Source: Circinella umbellata (lineage: Eukaryota > Mucoromycota > Mucoromycetes > Mucorales > Lichtheimiaceae). From it: a stretch of DNA of 64,000 bases. The position numbers and the translations under genes were made by a program. Below, in pieces: positions 10,227 to 22,307 of this stretch. The stretch spans positions 124,001-188,000 of the forward strand of contig JAIWNF010000069.1 in the NCBI GenBank assembly GCA_025093555.1, read 5' to 3'. How positions within the stretch are numbered: the first letter of the stretch is position 1; the number at the start of each line of letters is the position of its first letter. The notes under the pieces were generated by a model. That model was not told the DNA's origin. It made no database searches and saw only the letters and a list, made by a program, of their open reading frames with translations.

Positions 10227-13200
10227 GATCTGGTATCTCCAATGGGTTATTTTTTTTTTATATTCAAGATGGATAGTTCAATAATTGCAAATCTTTTTGT
10301 GTAATTGTGGTTACGATTACGATTATTCTTATCAAGATTATTTTTATTGATGATACCTTTTGAAAATTGAAGTTTTACTTTTTGAAGAACTGTTGTTATC
10401 AGATACGTAAATATGAAACACGTGATTCTTTCAATGACCAAAAAACCTTGTAGGTAGAGTAATATAAATTATCTTGACGATAGCCTATAAATAATAGTGT
10501 ATAAATGGCACACCTTTTGATATTGATGATGGGTTTTGCTTAGCTAAAGTTATATTGGAGCATCAAGACTCTTCGACATATATTAGTTTAATATACTTAC
10601 ATTTTGTTTCTAGACTGAATACGTACGCAATATTATTATACCTGTAGAGTATGATTCATGGCCCTATTCAAAACACATCATGTGGGCATGTCCATTCACG
10701 TAAAGCTGTCTACATCGAGCCCTTTATTTTAATCCAACTTTACGTTCCGTTAATTCATTGCAGTAAACTACTTAAGGCATTATAAATTTACAAAAAACTA
10801 GCATAAAAATTATTAAGGTTACAGTACGTAGTAGCGAAATAAAAGCTATATGATACGATAAAATTGATCACGCATATGTTTCTTAGTGGGTGTTTATATA
10901 TTCAGACATAAATTTTGAGGATCTAAATTAATGGTTTTGATATAATATTTCATCTCTCTGTGTCGCACTCTCAAAATGAAAAGTAGGCTTTATTCTGTGA
11001 ATTAGGTATAAAAGAAAGTTGTCCGTAATACACTCAATGAAACTGATCTATACTTTTATAATGATCAGGCCGGCATGTGATAAATAGATAACCTTTAATA
11101 TGTAGCAGTTTGCACTTCAAAAAAAATCAAATCTCTGTCATACCTGTGCATAAACTTACAAGTCGTCCAATTAGTCACCTGGCTGCTTGGATATTAAAGA
11201 AGATATTACGTATCGAATAAGTTTGTTGGAATGTAATTCATACAAGAGGAGAAGATAAAAGACTTTTTATCAATTATTTCAAGCGATCGTCTATGAGTCA
11301 AGGATATCATCTTATAAAGCCAAAGAAAATTGGTAAAAGTCACGATGCAGGTGGAGCCTTACATCTTTTTGTGTTATTGCTTCCTAGGGAAGAGAATTAA
11401 ACATGGTCAAAAAAACCACTCTTATTTATATGGATATTTGACAAGGGAATTATAGAAAAAAGGTATATACATTGTGCGTTTTGGTGTTGTATTATGATAA
11501 TATAACCCTGCTTCTTATCCAACATTACACACAAATTGATTTTTCAAAAGTAAATCAATCAATACGTCGCTGTTCAATATCATTGTAAAAGTAACGTTAT
11601 TCAAACACCTAATTTTTTCAATATATTTAATGATTTTATGTTCACTATCAAGGCTTAAAAATTTTGATACTGAACGTTCTTACTTATTGTTTGATTTTTT
11701 TTATACTGTTGCTCTTCTAATAATCAAATTTCACAGTTTGTATATTTAGAATAAGTTACATAATTGGTTAACGAAGTTTAGAGACTCTACAGATAATAGC
11801 CTTATATTATACAACGATCGGCAAAAAAAATTGACCACTGGTAAAGCTTTGTCATATGGCGGTGGTAGTAAAAAAAAATTAGCAATTGAGCTTGCTTGTC
11901 GGCATTCTATCATTATCTCTAACCTAGAGATAAATTTTACATCTACAAAGTCGTTAGTGATTAATAGACATTCTTATGTTTGTGTACGTATATTAAATAT
12001 TTACTCAATCTTATCACCAATAAGAATATTTTTCTTTTTAAAACAAGGGTGAGTCTAAATATTTGGTTTTTGGTAATGGTACCATCTCATACTTTCAGAT
12101 GCTGTAAAGTAACAGGATCTCTAGAACTAAAAAAAATTCAATATGGTTTTATTTTTATAAGCTTGTGTCCGAAACTGTTCGTTACCATGTAACAACAAAT
12201 ACAGGCATAGGTCCAATCATCTTTTCCATATTATCGAAAAGCTCATTTTACGGTATCACTAAGTACAGTGTATAAAGTAATGTGGCAATTATGATTTTAC
12301 AAGTAGTTTGTATAAAGCCTAAATAATGCCCACAAAAATAAAAACTGGGTATTTTAACAAGCACTCCATGTGAATCACTAGTATCTCAGATTACTATCAT
12401 GCATAGGTACTATTCTTCTGTTAAATACTATATTTTTATCTGTTTACTTTTCAAGTGGTTCTAGATCGATAAGCCTAAATTTTTAAAAGATGATAAACTT
12501 TTATTGTATCTAGTAGTGCATCATTATTTTTGTTTTGTTTTGTTTTCTTCTATACGTACATACATCTCTTAAATTAAAGATGCATAAAAAGGAATCTACA
12601 TATCAAAACCTTATGGTGCTGTTGATCAAAAAATAAAATAGATGAGAAATCTCTACAAGTGGGGAAAAACAAAAAATTTTAATCTGTTCACTTTAATGTA
12701 AACCTATTGGCTAAGTTTCATCTTTTCTTATTTTTTTTTTATGCAACCCAACATTTGTTTCAGAATCTCGTGCCACTGAACGATTGTTTTAGGAGAAACC
12801 AATAAAAAAAAATTATGCAGCGTATAAAAAAAGTCTGAATAGAAACTTCTATTAAATTACACAAGTATTATTATTGTATATTAGATTATCGAGATAAAAC
12901 ACAATTTACTGGTCCGTGATATATATATTTCAAGTCATGGGGTGGGGTTTTTGTTTAAGTACCTTTTTTAATGAAATTCTTTAGAAACTCTAATCCATTA
13001 AAAAAAGAAAGCTGCAGTTATTTGGGCCTTGGGGGGAATTTCTCCTTGATCGAAAAGGAATCTTTCGTCGAGAATATGACAGGACTCAAACAGCTGTAAT
13101 GGCGTCTACTATTTAGTATAAATCAACGACTCATGTATACAAAATGTGTATTATTTATAATGGAGTGCTCTTCATGTATCGAAGCATACATGAAGGCCAT

Positions 13201-13404
13201 TCGCATTTAGATCTGGATATGTTTGTGGATGATATGTTGATGATGTGCTAATCAAAGTAGGAAGAATAGCCGCAGCCCCAAAGAATAAATAGAGATATAA
13301 TCTATAATACCTTCCTTTTTTTCAAAGAAAGTAAGAAGTGAGATCAGACTTTTTTTTAAAAAATATATATATCTATATTGAGTACGTACTTTAATTTCTT
13401 TTCA

Positions 13405-13680
13405 AGTACATGCTTTTGCTGACAATGTTCTTATTACTACGGATTATCAATAGCAACAGCAACAAAATGAATAAAAAAACTCAAAAAATAAAAAGTTACA
13501 AGATATTAACAAATCTGCTACTACGCTATTTAAAAGCCTAAATTTGGATGTTTCTGAATTCACGGAACCAAACGATGACACTATACTGTATTTGAATATA
13601 TGAATAACCTGAAAGAAATGCTTGAACACCGAGAAATGCTATTAGAGTAAGAGAAATTGAATTTATTAATTAAACTATAA
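13405..13680 (+). pseudogene. Degenerate ORF, possible LINE-type reverse transcriptase relic
   Basis: A plus-strand frame reads VHAFADNVLITTDYQ, then after two in-frame stops LQDINKSATTLFKSLNLD and FTEPNDDTILYLN, and continues in another frame as MNNLKEMLEHREMLLE. The AFADNVLI piece resembles the catalytic FADD box of reverse transcriptases with the second Asp replaced by Asn. The assignment rests on that short motif only. Confidence 0.3.
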
Positions 13681-15239
13681 ATGCTTTATTAATCATATAT
13701 ACATATATATATATATATATATACACTTGCGCACGTATATCCATTCGTTGTATATATACGTATCCACATACACACATTTACCCCAAAATATTATTCTTGT
13801 TATATATACATATATGTAGAATGATATATTATTATATGGTGTAATATCTAATCAATAAGAAATTATCTTTGTCAAGTTAAAAAGGCATATCCTAATTCTT
13901 TACCAATAGTCTTGATACCATCAAATATCTATAATATTTGCTCAAATAAAAATTAGCTTTCTATTATTTAATATACTATATATCTTATTATTAGATGTGT
14001 AAATAAAAGTGTGTGTGTTTTGTAACAATAAATAAAAAGGTCATTTACTTTGTTTGTATTTGTATTGTTATAATTATTAAAACAATTTGTACCCATGACA
14101 TGTGCCTGTACGTACTATATAGAAAGATGGATTCATACTCTAAAATACATAAGTTAGTATTACTCATTTGGAAAACATGTTCGATTATTTAGCAAAAAAG
14201 AAATCTTATCGTTTTTCTGTTGTTGTGTAAGGTAAAAAAAAACAGTGTGGCAAAATCAACTTTTTTTTTCAAAGTTGTGTTTTGAAACACCCAAAATGTA
14301 TCATCACAGATCCATTTCCCTTTCTGTTGGTTCAATGCCCTTATTTACTCATATATCCGCCCATTAATTCAAAGAAAAAAAATTAGCCTCATTTTGAAAA
14401 ATAGATATAAGAGGTTTAGAGTCTACTGCTATACAATATTCTATTACACATGCCAATTAATGTACATAAAAATGCAGCAGATTTATTTTGGTGAACGTAT
14501 TCAATTACTGTATTGCTTTTTTACTTCGATCTTTTCAATATATATGTAACGTACATAATTGTTTTTTACTTTAGTCATTTTAGAATGTTTATAGAGCGGT
14601 TATTACTTAATGCGTATTATGGAAAAAAAATAAAGATATTTTTTTTCCTTTGTGACAAACAAATAAATAAAAAATTTAAGTCTGAATATAAACAAATAAT
14701 CAAATATGACAGATTTTAATAAGACCACATGATCCATAATATACTTTATTCTAAAAAAAAGTAATGGCATTGCAAAATACATGTAATATATATGAAAACA
14801 GATGAGAAAAGGGATAAATGGGGAAAGGGGGGTTATGATAGTAAATATACTAGACAATATAATATAAACGGGGGGGATGCTGGGGGGACCGGGTCAAAAA
14901 ATAAGAAAAGCAAAGAGTGAGAGCTTGAAAAATGCATGAAAAAAAAATATTTGATATAATAGGTTATATAAATGGGGTAGTAGTAAAAAAAAAGTTATAG
15001 TGAATCGTACGTAATATGTATGTATGTATGTACAACGAGAATACAAAAAAAAAATAGGGGTGTTTTCTTTTGGCTTGTTTTCTTTAAAAAGAAAAAGATA
15101 ATTGCTTTTTGGGTTTTGAAATAATATATAAAAAAAAAGTGGTAGAAAATAAAAAAAAGGTATACATTTAGTGTACAATGTGTCTTTTGTGTGTGGGTAA
15201 TGTAGGAGATAAGTAATGATAAAAATAATAATAATTTTT

Positions 15240-17236
15240 TTAAACAAGCTTATCAACAATGCTGAGCGCCACAAAGACCAAAATGGTACAAACAGGTACA
15301 CAAACAACACCATAACTCCAAAATAACATTCTCAGCATTTCTTCTTCGAAAAGTCCATTCACTTGGGTAATTTGAACCAAATTAATAGCAGTCGGGGTAC
15401 ATCCAAGAACAATCATCATAGTAATAAATACTGGATCGGTCGCGAGCAAGGACCAACTGGAACCATAGACAACAAATGCAATGGCAATCGGAATAGCCAC
15501 AAAAGGCATTAAAATCATGCGAACAAAAATGGCTGTAAATACGGGGGCTTTCATGGCTGGTTGTGCAGGTTGTTGTGATTGGGCGATCATTGTAAGCTGT
15601 GCGCCAAGACAGGTCAAAATCATTGGAACGGCTGCATGGCCACATACTTGAATAGCTTTTGTAAAACATGGATATAAGAAAGAGTCGTGATCGTACATTA
15701 AATGTTTGAGTGGTGTTAAACCAACAAAAAGACCAAGAAATGCGGCGTAAAGTGGTGGAGACATGAAACGATGAATACGTCGAGCAATACGAATCAACAT
15801 ATTATCATCTGACATTGTTAAAAACGATGGCTTTTTTGTTTGATCGGATGCCGGTGGTGTTGTTGTTGTCGGCAGGGTAGGGAAACTTGACAAGAGGTTA
15901 GTTGTTTCATCACCATCTGTCGTTATTACTTGTGGTTTCTTTAATGTATCAAAATCAAGGGGCTGAGCAGCTAATGTTAAAGAACTTGATTGTCGGTCAG
16001 GCATTCCTTGACGTTGTTGTTCTTGCTGTGGTTGTCGTTCAATATCGTGAGTTACTGTGGCACCATAAGTTCCAGTAGGAACTGCTAATCGATCACCATC
16101 TAAAGTATCGCTATCTGATTCGCTGATTTCTTCTTCATATATTTCATCATTGCGTAATAAGCTGTAACCATAGGACCAACGTAAGAGATTACCAAAGATT
16201 GCAAAGAACAATGTATACGAAATACCTCTAATTAATTTTTTTTAGTAAGGCGTTTACATGTTAGTATTTTGTTTATATCTTTGGTACAACCCAGGATATT
16301 ATAAATAAATAAAAAAAAGTCTATACTATCAGCCACAATTCCTCTCTTTTCCACAATAATGAAATTGCCACTCTTTTTTAAAGCACGAACACCTCTTCTT
16401 CTCCTTTTGTCTCTCCCCCCCGTTCCTCCCCCAATATACACAAGGCCCCAACTTTTTGTTTCTCGAAATTCCTCTTTTCTTCAAAAGAACATTGGTAATT
16501 TCTTTTTATTTACCTTGCAGCTACGGAATCCTTAGTGTCATCGGCATCCCAAAATAGAATTTTACCGGCCTCTGAAACTGCCAAGCTTGAAATAATGGCG
16601 ATCGGTAACGAATTAGTGTTGCTAAACATAACACATGCTGTAACGAAACGTCTATAGGCTCGATTTAAACCAACCGCTCGGGATGTCAATTGACTTAAAG
16701 TATAAGATAGCCCAGCAAAAACAATATAAAAACAAGGTATAGGCCAAAATGCCAAGAGTTTCTCCATAGAAATAGTGGACGCAATGTTGCTAAATAATAA
16801 ACATGGAGTGAAAAACACCATATTTAGTTTTGATAACCACTAAAAAAAAAAAAAGATAAATTATTTAGTTATCAAATCCAATCTCCTCTTCTTTTTTACA
16901 ACTATGATTTATTTCCATGGTAACAAATGAGATAATTACATCCCCATTCCCCCATGCTTAAAAAAAAAACTCAACAAATTATATCCTTTTTTTTTCTTTT
17001 ACCTTTTGTTTATCATTACTGAAATATCCTAACTTTGTCAAGCAGAATCCAAAGAAGACAATGATCATGACTTGTAAAACGGCCTAGATTAGATTTATAA
17101 TATAAATTTGTGTTTGGAAAGGGGGTGGAGTTTAGTAATTAATTGTATAGCATAATAATTTAATAATGAAGAGCGTGACGGGTTGCTTAGCGAATTCTTT
17201 TTTTACCTGGATAGCCGAAATGATAAGTAACAGCAT
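15240..17236 (-). CDS. Auxin efflux carrier family (PIN-like) membrane transporter
   Basis: Four exons in phase (17236-17207, 17083-17003, 16839-16514, 16227-15240) encode 474 residues. The protein has the Auxin_eff/membrane-transport layout: an N-terminal half of about five membrane segments (AVLQVMIIVFFGFCLTKLGY, NMVFFTPCLLFSNIAS, then the YRRFVTACVMFSNTNSLP re-entrant motif), a long hydrophilic loop of about 120 residues rich in Ser/Thr/Gln, and a C-terminal half of about five segments (PLYAAFLGLFVGLTPLK onwards, with LGCTPTAINLVQIT). The paired conserved prolines after Asn are typical of this fold. Fungal members (yeast ECM3/YNL095C-like) are placed in the ER or plasma membrane; their substrate is uncertain. 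The first exon holds only ten codons, so the start depends on the splice model. Downstream are low-complexity A/T tracts; LC8 lies upstream on the same strand. Confidence 0.88.
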
Positions 17237-18162
17237 AATTTAAAAGGTTGATAAAGAAAAAAAAATGTATAAGTTTCTATGAAAAAAAGAAAAAGAAATT
17301 GGGAAAAGAATATAGTAATAAAAGAAGAAGAGAAAGAAAGAAAAAAAAAGATAAAGATAGAAATATATATATACAAGGAAAAGTATCAATGAATAATAGT
17401 CAAGTAAATCCGATTGAATCCATTTCCCAAACTTTTGGTTCCGGGTTTTTATGTCTTTTTTTTTCGGATTTTTGAGCCCTTCATTTGTTTTGAGTTATTA
17501 TGCTGCCGATGAAAAATATAGTAACTTTTTTTTTCCGGCAAATGTTGCGTTGATCTATGCTTTCTATTTAGTACTCTTCTCCCCCCCCCTTTTTTCTTTT
17601 TAGTCTTTCTGTTTATATTCTCTAATTTTTTTTTGTTTGGTGTTTCATGTTTTTTAATCCCATAATTCTAGAATCTTGCATATTTGTTTCGTGCAAGGAC
17701 CAACATTATTTACATGTGTTATATAATTATACTATGTGTATAACATGAACTTGCATCTAAATTTACATGAATGATAATTATTTTACCGAGAACTCTCTCT
17801 CTCTCACTTTCTTTTTTCTTTTCTGATCATTTGCCCAATAAAAAAAAGTCAAATTAGATCAAACAAAACAAACAAAGAAAAAAAAAAGAAAATACAGAAA
17901 AGGGTACCTCTTTTTCTTATTACAACTAAAAATAATAATTACTTTAAAAAAAAGCTTTTTTTTTTTTTTTGGGTGCTGCGTTAGCACATGTTTAGGAAAA
18001 GATTAAAACGAGAGGAAAAGCCGAACAGAGTCAAAGAAGAAAAAGAAAAGGTATGTATTGTTATATTCATATATTTATAACTATATCAAGAAAGAATTTG
18101 ATTTGTTCGCACTGTTATATTATGTGTTATATTTTGTATTATTATTATATTTGATGTTTGCT
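17237..18162. other. Intergenic between LC8 and the carrier gene
   Basis: Low-complexity A/T tracts with poly-T, a C8 run near 17581 and poly-A stretches. It should contain the LC8 3' flank and the promoter of the carrier. No coding exon or RNA gene recognised. Confidence 0.55.
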
Positions 18163-18728
18163 CTAAGCAGATTTGAATAACAAAATAGCAATTTGACCAT
18201 GGTAAAAGTAAATGAAATGCTTGGATTCTAATAATCACGTTGAAATAATTTATGTTTTAGTTTTTCTGTATCAAATCAGATGATTCCCACCCTTTCATCG
18301 CAGTAAAAATCATTTCTTCCCTATTTTATTATATATACTACAACACACACACACAGCATTATTTCCCCCCGCCCTTATAAAACTTTACCATGAGTCACAT
18401 AACTGCCAAAGTTGCGACCAACAACACAGTGCCAAGTGACACCTATAATAAAAATAAAAAAAAACACGATCAATTTTTCTTTTTCTTTTCATTTGATTCA
18501 ATACGAACAATTCTGACACAAAACTTCCTCCTTCTCCTCTTCCTCTTTTTTCCCATTGCAATAAATTTATATTTTACCATATTTCTTGTCGAATTCACGC
18601 TTAATGTGAGAAGCAATATCCTTTTCAATGTTAAATTTTTCCAAAGCTTGAGTACTACACTCAATAGCTTCTTGTTGCATCTCTTCGCTCATATCAGCAC
18701 TCTTGATGACTGCTTTGGTATCCGACAT
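18163..18728 (-). CDS. DYN2: Dynein light chain LC8
   Basis: Three exons (18728-18578, 18442-18389, 18227-18163) give 89 residues, exactly the usual LC8 length. The sequence is nearly canonical: [76 protein letters not shown]8 is a homodimeric hub that binds short linear motifs in dynein intermediate chain and many other proteins, acting in dynein motility and nuclear pore assembly. Two small departures from the common form are seen: His instead of Leu before GQ, and a C-terminal Ala instead of Gly. The first ATG in the exon is used; poly-A/T sequence surrounds the gene. Confidence 0.95.
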
Positions 18729-20898
18729 TTTTTGAATTAAAAACTACATAACATAAAAAAAAAAATCCCAGTTCCCATACTTATTAAACGAGATGAACTA
18801 AAACAAAAAAAAAAGATATTTTACAATTTAAAAGAAAAACTTACATTTCTTAGTTAAACAAAAGAAAAAGATGAATTATTCAGATGACAGATGACAAGAA
18901 AAAAAAAGAAAAAAAAAAACGTGAATCCCTTTAAAAAAAAAAGCGTGCGTGAGGTTTTGTAATAAATTGAATGAAAAAAAAAGAGCGCGAGGGAGTTCGA
19001 AAAACAAGAAAAAAAAAAACGTTGTAATTTATTTATTTTTCAACCCTTTTCTTTTTTTTCTCTCCTTTTTGAATAATCCCTTTTCTTTTATATTCAAACA
19101 TATATATCAAAGAACAAAAAGGACTCTTGTTTTTTGTTCATAAAAGAAAAATGTAATGTGACGTATCTAGTTTAAATAGAGTACTTTTTATTTTTTGTTG
19201 ATCGCATTTTCAAAAAGAGTTTCCTTTTTTCTCCCCTTAAAAACAAACATCTTTCCACGTTTGTGCGTTATATAATCCTAGTACTCTTAAATCAAACGCC
19301 TGGTTTGGATGTAGCTGTACATATAATCCAAAGAATGTTTCTGATCAAACTTATACAAATAAATGAATATATGTGTCACTTTTTGAAATGTTATAGGGGT
19401 GGGGAGGAAGACAGAAAGGGGGGGTGGATTTATAATGGGATAGATCAAATTTTGATAGAGGGAAAAAGAATATACATTATAGCAAGTTAGGTACGTAGTA
19501 TGCTTAACAACAACCCCGTCTCACCATGACAACCGTATGAAGAGTGGAATCAAAACATAACTCTTTTAAGAGATACATCATACTTGTTGCTACGTTACTT
19601 TACAATTTTTTTTGTTTTTCGCTCATGATAGCAACATATCTTTAATACTATGAATTTTATTTTTATTTTCCGTCATGCAAAAAAAAAAATCTGTTATATT
19701 ATAAATTATGCTTTCGTGGATAACAAAAAAAAATCTGAATTACGCGTACATACTGAAACGGCGTTTTCCGTTTTTAAATTGATCCCATATAATAATTTTG
19801 AGTTGTTGGTTAAGCAAAGTTTCTGGTTTATTCTTTTCTATCCCCGAAAAAAATAAAGCAGACTTTCCAATTAAGGAAATCTTGCACACTGTTTGACAAG
19901 TGGAAACCAGAAAAAGAAAAATAAGTGTGGGGGGGGGGGTAAAGTCCTTTTTCTTTTCTCCGAGGGGGAGAAGATCATTGGCATGAAGAAGCAAGGAGAA
20001 AGGAGGCAAAAAAAAAAAATGAGCTGAAAAAATGAAAAAGAATCTCCTTCTCTTTTCTTTACTGTTTCATATGCTTTTTTTTTCTTTTACTCTGTCTATT
20101 TCTTTGATATAAACTTTTATATAAATAGTTTAAAATAATCCTTTTCCCTCTCGCACCCCCCCAAAAAGAAAAGTACAAGATATTGGGAAATGTTGTGTAA
20201 TTCTTAATTTCAACATATTATCATCCATTGTCATACGATGTCCCATCATCAACACTAACTAAGCTTATTTCTCAAAACTTACGCAAAAAAAAAATAGTTA
20301 TAACAATATTATTTTTATTCCTTTTCTTTTTTTTTCTTTTTTTTTGGGGGGGGCTTCTAAAAACTGTATACCTAGTAAAAAAAATGTACATGAGATATAA
20401 TAATGATCATTAAAAAAAAACATAAAAAAAAAGAGGTTGTTTAAGGAAAGAATAATCGAGATGATAAAAAAAAATAATTGAGTTAGTTTATATAAAATAT
20501 AATACAAGTGGGAATATATGAATGGGTTGTTTGTTTGTACCTATATATATATATATATATATATATAAGAATGTTGGGGGGGGAGGGAGGGAGGGTATGT
20601 ATATTATGTGTATAGATATATATATGAATAATTCATAAATGTTATAAAGTTGATGTGAGTTTTTTTTTTTGGTATCACAACAAAACGCACCACGAAAAAA
20701 AAATAGGCGTGCGATGATATAGGGTTTGTTAGTTTGTGTCATAATATGATAAAATGATAGGTTGTTAATAGTAATAGTAATAATAATAGTAAAGAGGTAA
20801 GAGATATATAAAGATAGACTAGAGGAATATTATAGGTGTTTAGAGTGAGTGAGTGAATGAATTGAAGTGTGTGTGTGTGTGTGTTGTAGATGATGTTG
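18729..20898. other. Intergenic, strongly low-complexity
   Basis: Between the LC8 start and the homeobox stop codon I see only A/T homopolymers, G-runs (19929, 20346, 20576), a (TA)n tract at about 20541-20566 and a (GT)n tract at 20866-20883. No gene supported. Confidence 0.55.
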
Positions 20899-22307
20899 TT
20901 ATCTTCGACGTAATGCTGTAGATTGATGATGGTGATGATGTTGATGGCCAGTGCGTCGTTTAATTGATGTTGCTGTTTCATAGGAAGGTCCATATTTTGG
21001 GCCATGCTTTGTAATATCCACATCAATGGAGGATGAACTAGACCTTTTACGACCTCTTCGAATGGATGGTGGTAATTCATCTAAATAAATAAAAACATTG
21101 TTAATTCATATTTATCTTTGTAAAAAAAAAAAGTAAAAAAGTAACTAAAAATTTACCTCGTCCAGCAGCATAAGGTAAAATATCAAGAGTTCCGTGATCT
21201 TCTTCTTCGCCTAACATACGAGCCTGTCGTTCTTTTTGAAGCATTGGTTGGAGAATACGTCGTCGGGCATTAATGAACCAATTACTGATTTGATTGAGCG
21301 TGAGATTTGTCTGACGTGCAAGTGCTGCCTTTTCATCTTCGGTTGGATACGGGTGCTTTTTATGTCTAGATAACCATTCACGTAAAATAGCTGTTACAGC
21401 TTTTGGTAAATTACCACGGCGTCGCTTTACTAAATTATTGTTACTACCAGAGTTTGATGTTGTTGGTGTTGTTGGGGATGGTAATGGTTGCTTTCGATGA
21501 GAAGGATGATGATGAAGTGGAATGACAGAAGTAGGTGTTGTCGGCGTAGTGGGAGGTAAAGAAGGATGAGAGGGATTATCCATTAGTGGCATTGGTGTGG
21601 ATGAAGAATGAGGTGATGCAGGAGAAGATGTAGATGAAGATGATATAGAAAGGGAATCATCACCAATCACTGAACCAGCAGTGTTAGTATAATGTGTAGC
21701 TGTTGATGTTCGTCTGCTCATTTGTTGTTGTTGTTTTCGTGACATATAATAAGGTCGATATCTTCTATTATTACGTGGTGAAGATAATAATTCATCATGT
21801 GAATATAAAGGCGGGGTAGGTGAGGACGCTACAGAAGGTATCGGAGACGCTTGTATTTCACTATACTCTGTCATACGAGAATACCAAAAAAAAAAAAAGA
21901 GATCAGTTATTGACATTTTTTTTAACTTTATTATTATTATTAGCATCCAGTAAAAGTTGTTATTTTTTTACCTCGAATATCAGTCCAGAATTTTTCATTA
22001 TGCTCAAGCATACGGTGAATACGTTTTTTATGAGTTTCAATATATTGACCGTAATGAGGATCACCATATGGAATGTGAATGTGTTGAAGTCCACCATTAT
22101 TATTTTTAGAAAACTGATGGTCATGAAACAGAATGACGGGACTAAAAGTACGTGACTATATGAATAAAGAAATAATAATAAAGACGAAAAAAAAAACTCT
22201 CTCTAATTAGAATATAAATTTTATTATCACTATTATCTAATAAAATAATGTTAAAATAGTAGTGGAAAACTTACTCTTGTTGGTGATGTTGGAAGATAAG
22301 ATGACAT
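20899..22307 (-). CDS. TALE-class (KN) homeodomain transcription factor
   Basis: Four exons in phase (22307-22275, 22155-21972, 21867-21157, 21080-20899) encode 369 residues. The homeodomain lies at about residues 221-282. It shows the three-residue loop extension with Pro-Tyr-Pro (SRHKKHPYPTEDEKAAL) and recognition helix LNQISNWFINARRRIL, including the DNA-contacting Trp, Asn and Arg. The sequence before it is Ser/Pro/Thr-rich and low complexity; exon 2 has a well-structured segment (GDPHYGQYIETHKKRIHRML) that may be a dimerisation helix. The C-terminus is basic with a RRGRKRSSSSS stretch (possible nuclear localisation) and a His run. TALE proteins act as homo- or heterodimeric regulators; in fungi they include mating-type, cup-like and developmental regulators. 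Which role applies here cannot be told. A very long gene-free region lies upstream. Confidence 0.92.

Larger units (their letters stand above)
9340..15239. other. 5.9-kb gene-poor region with repeat and transposon relics
   Basis: The 3' flank of UPF3 has AATAAA-like signals and TA repeats (about 9470-9490). Beyond that I see no intact gene. It holds one copy of the dispersed repeat (10060-10226), a possible reverse-transcriptase relic (13405-13680), TA microsatellites near 13695-13725, and a short coding-like stretch around 13012-13110 (FGPWGEFLLDRKGIF). The last ~350 bp are the low-complexity 3' flank of the carrier gene. Confidence 0.55.

Noticed and set aside
14894..15313. 139-codon hydrophobic minus-strand ORF rich in Phe/Tyr/Leu
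   Set aside because: Arises from A/T-rich low-complexity DNA and overlaps the end of the carrier gene in another frame.
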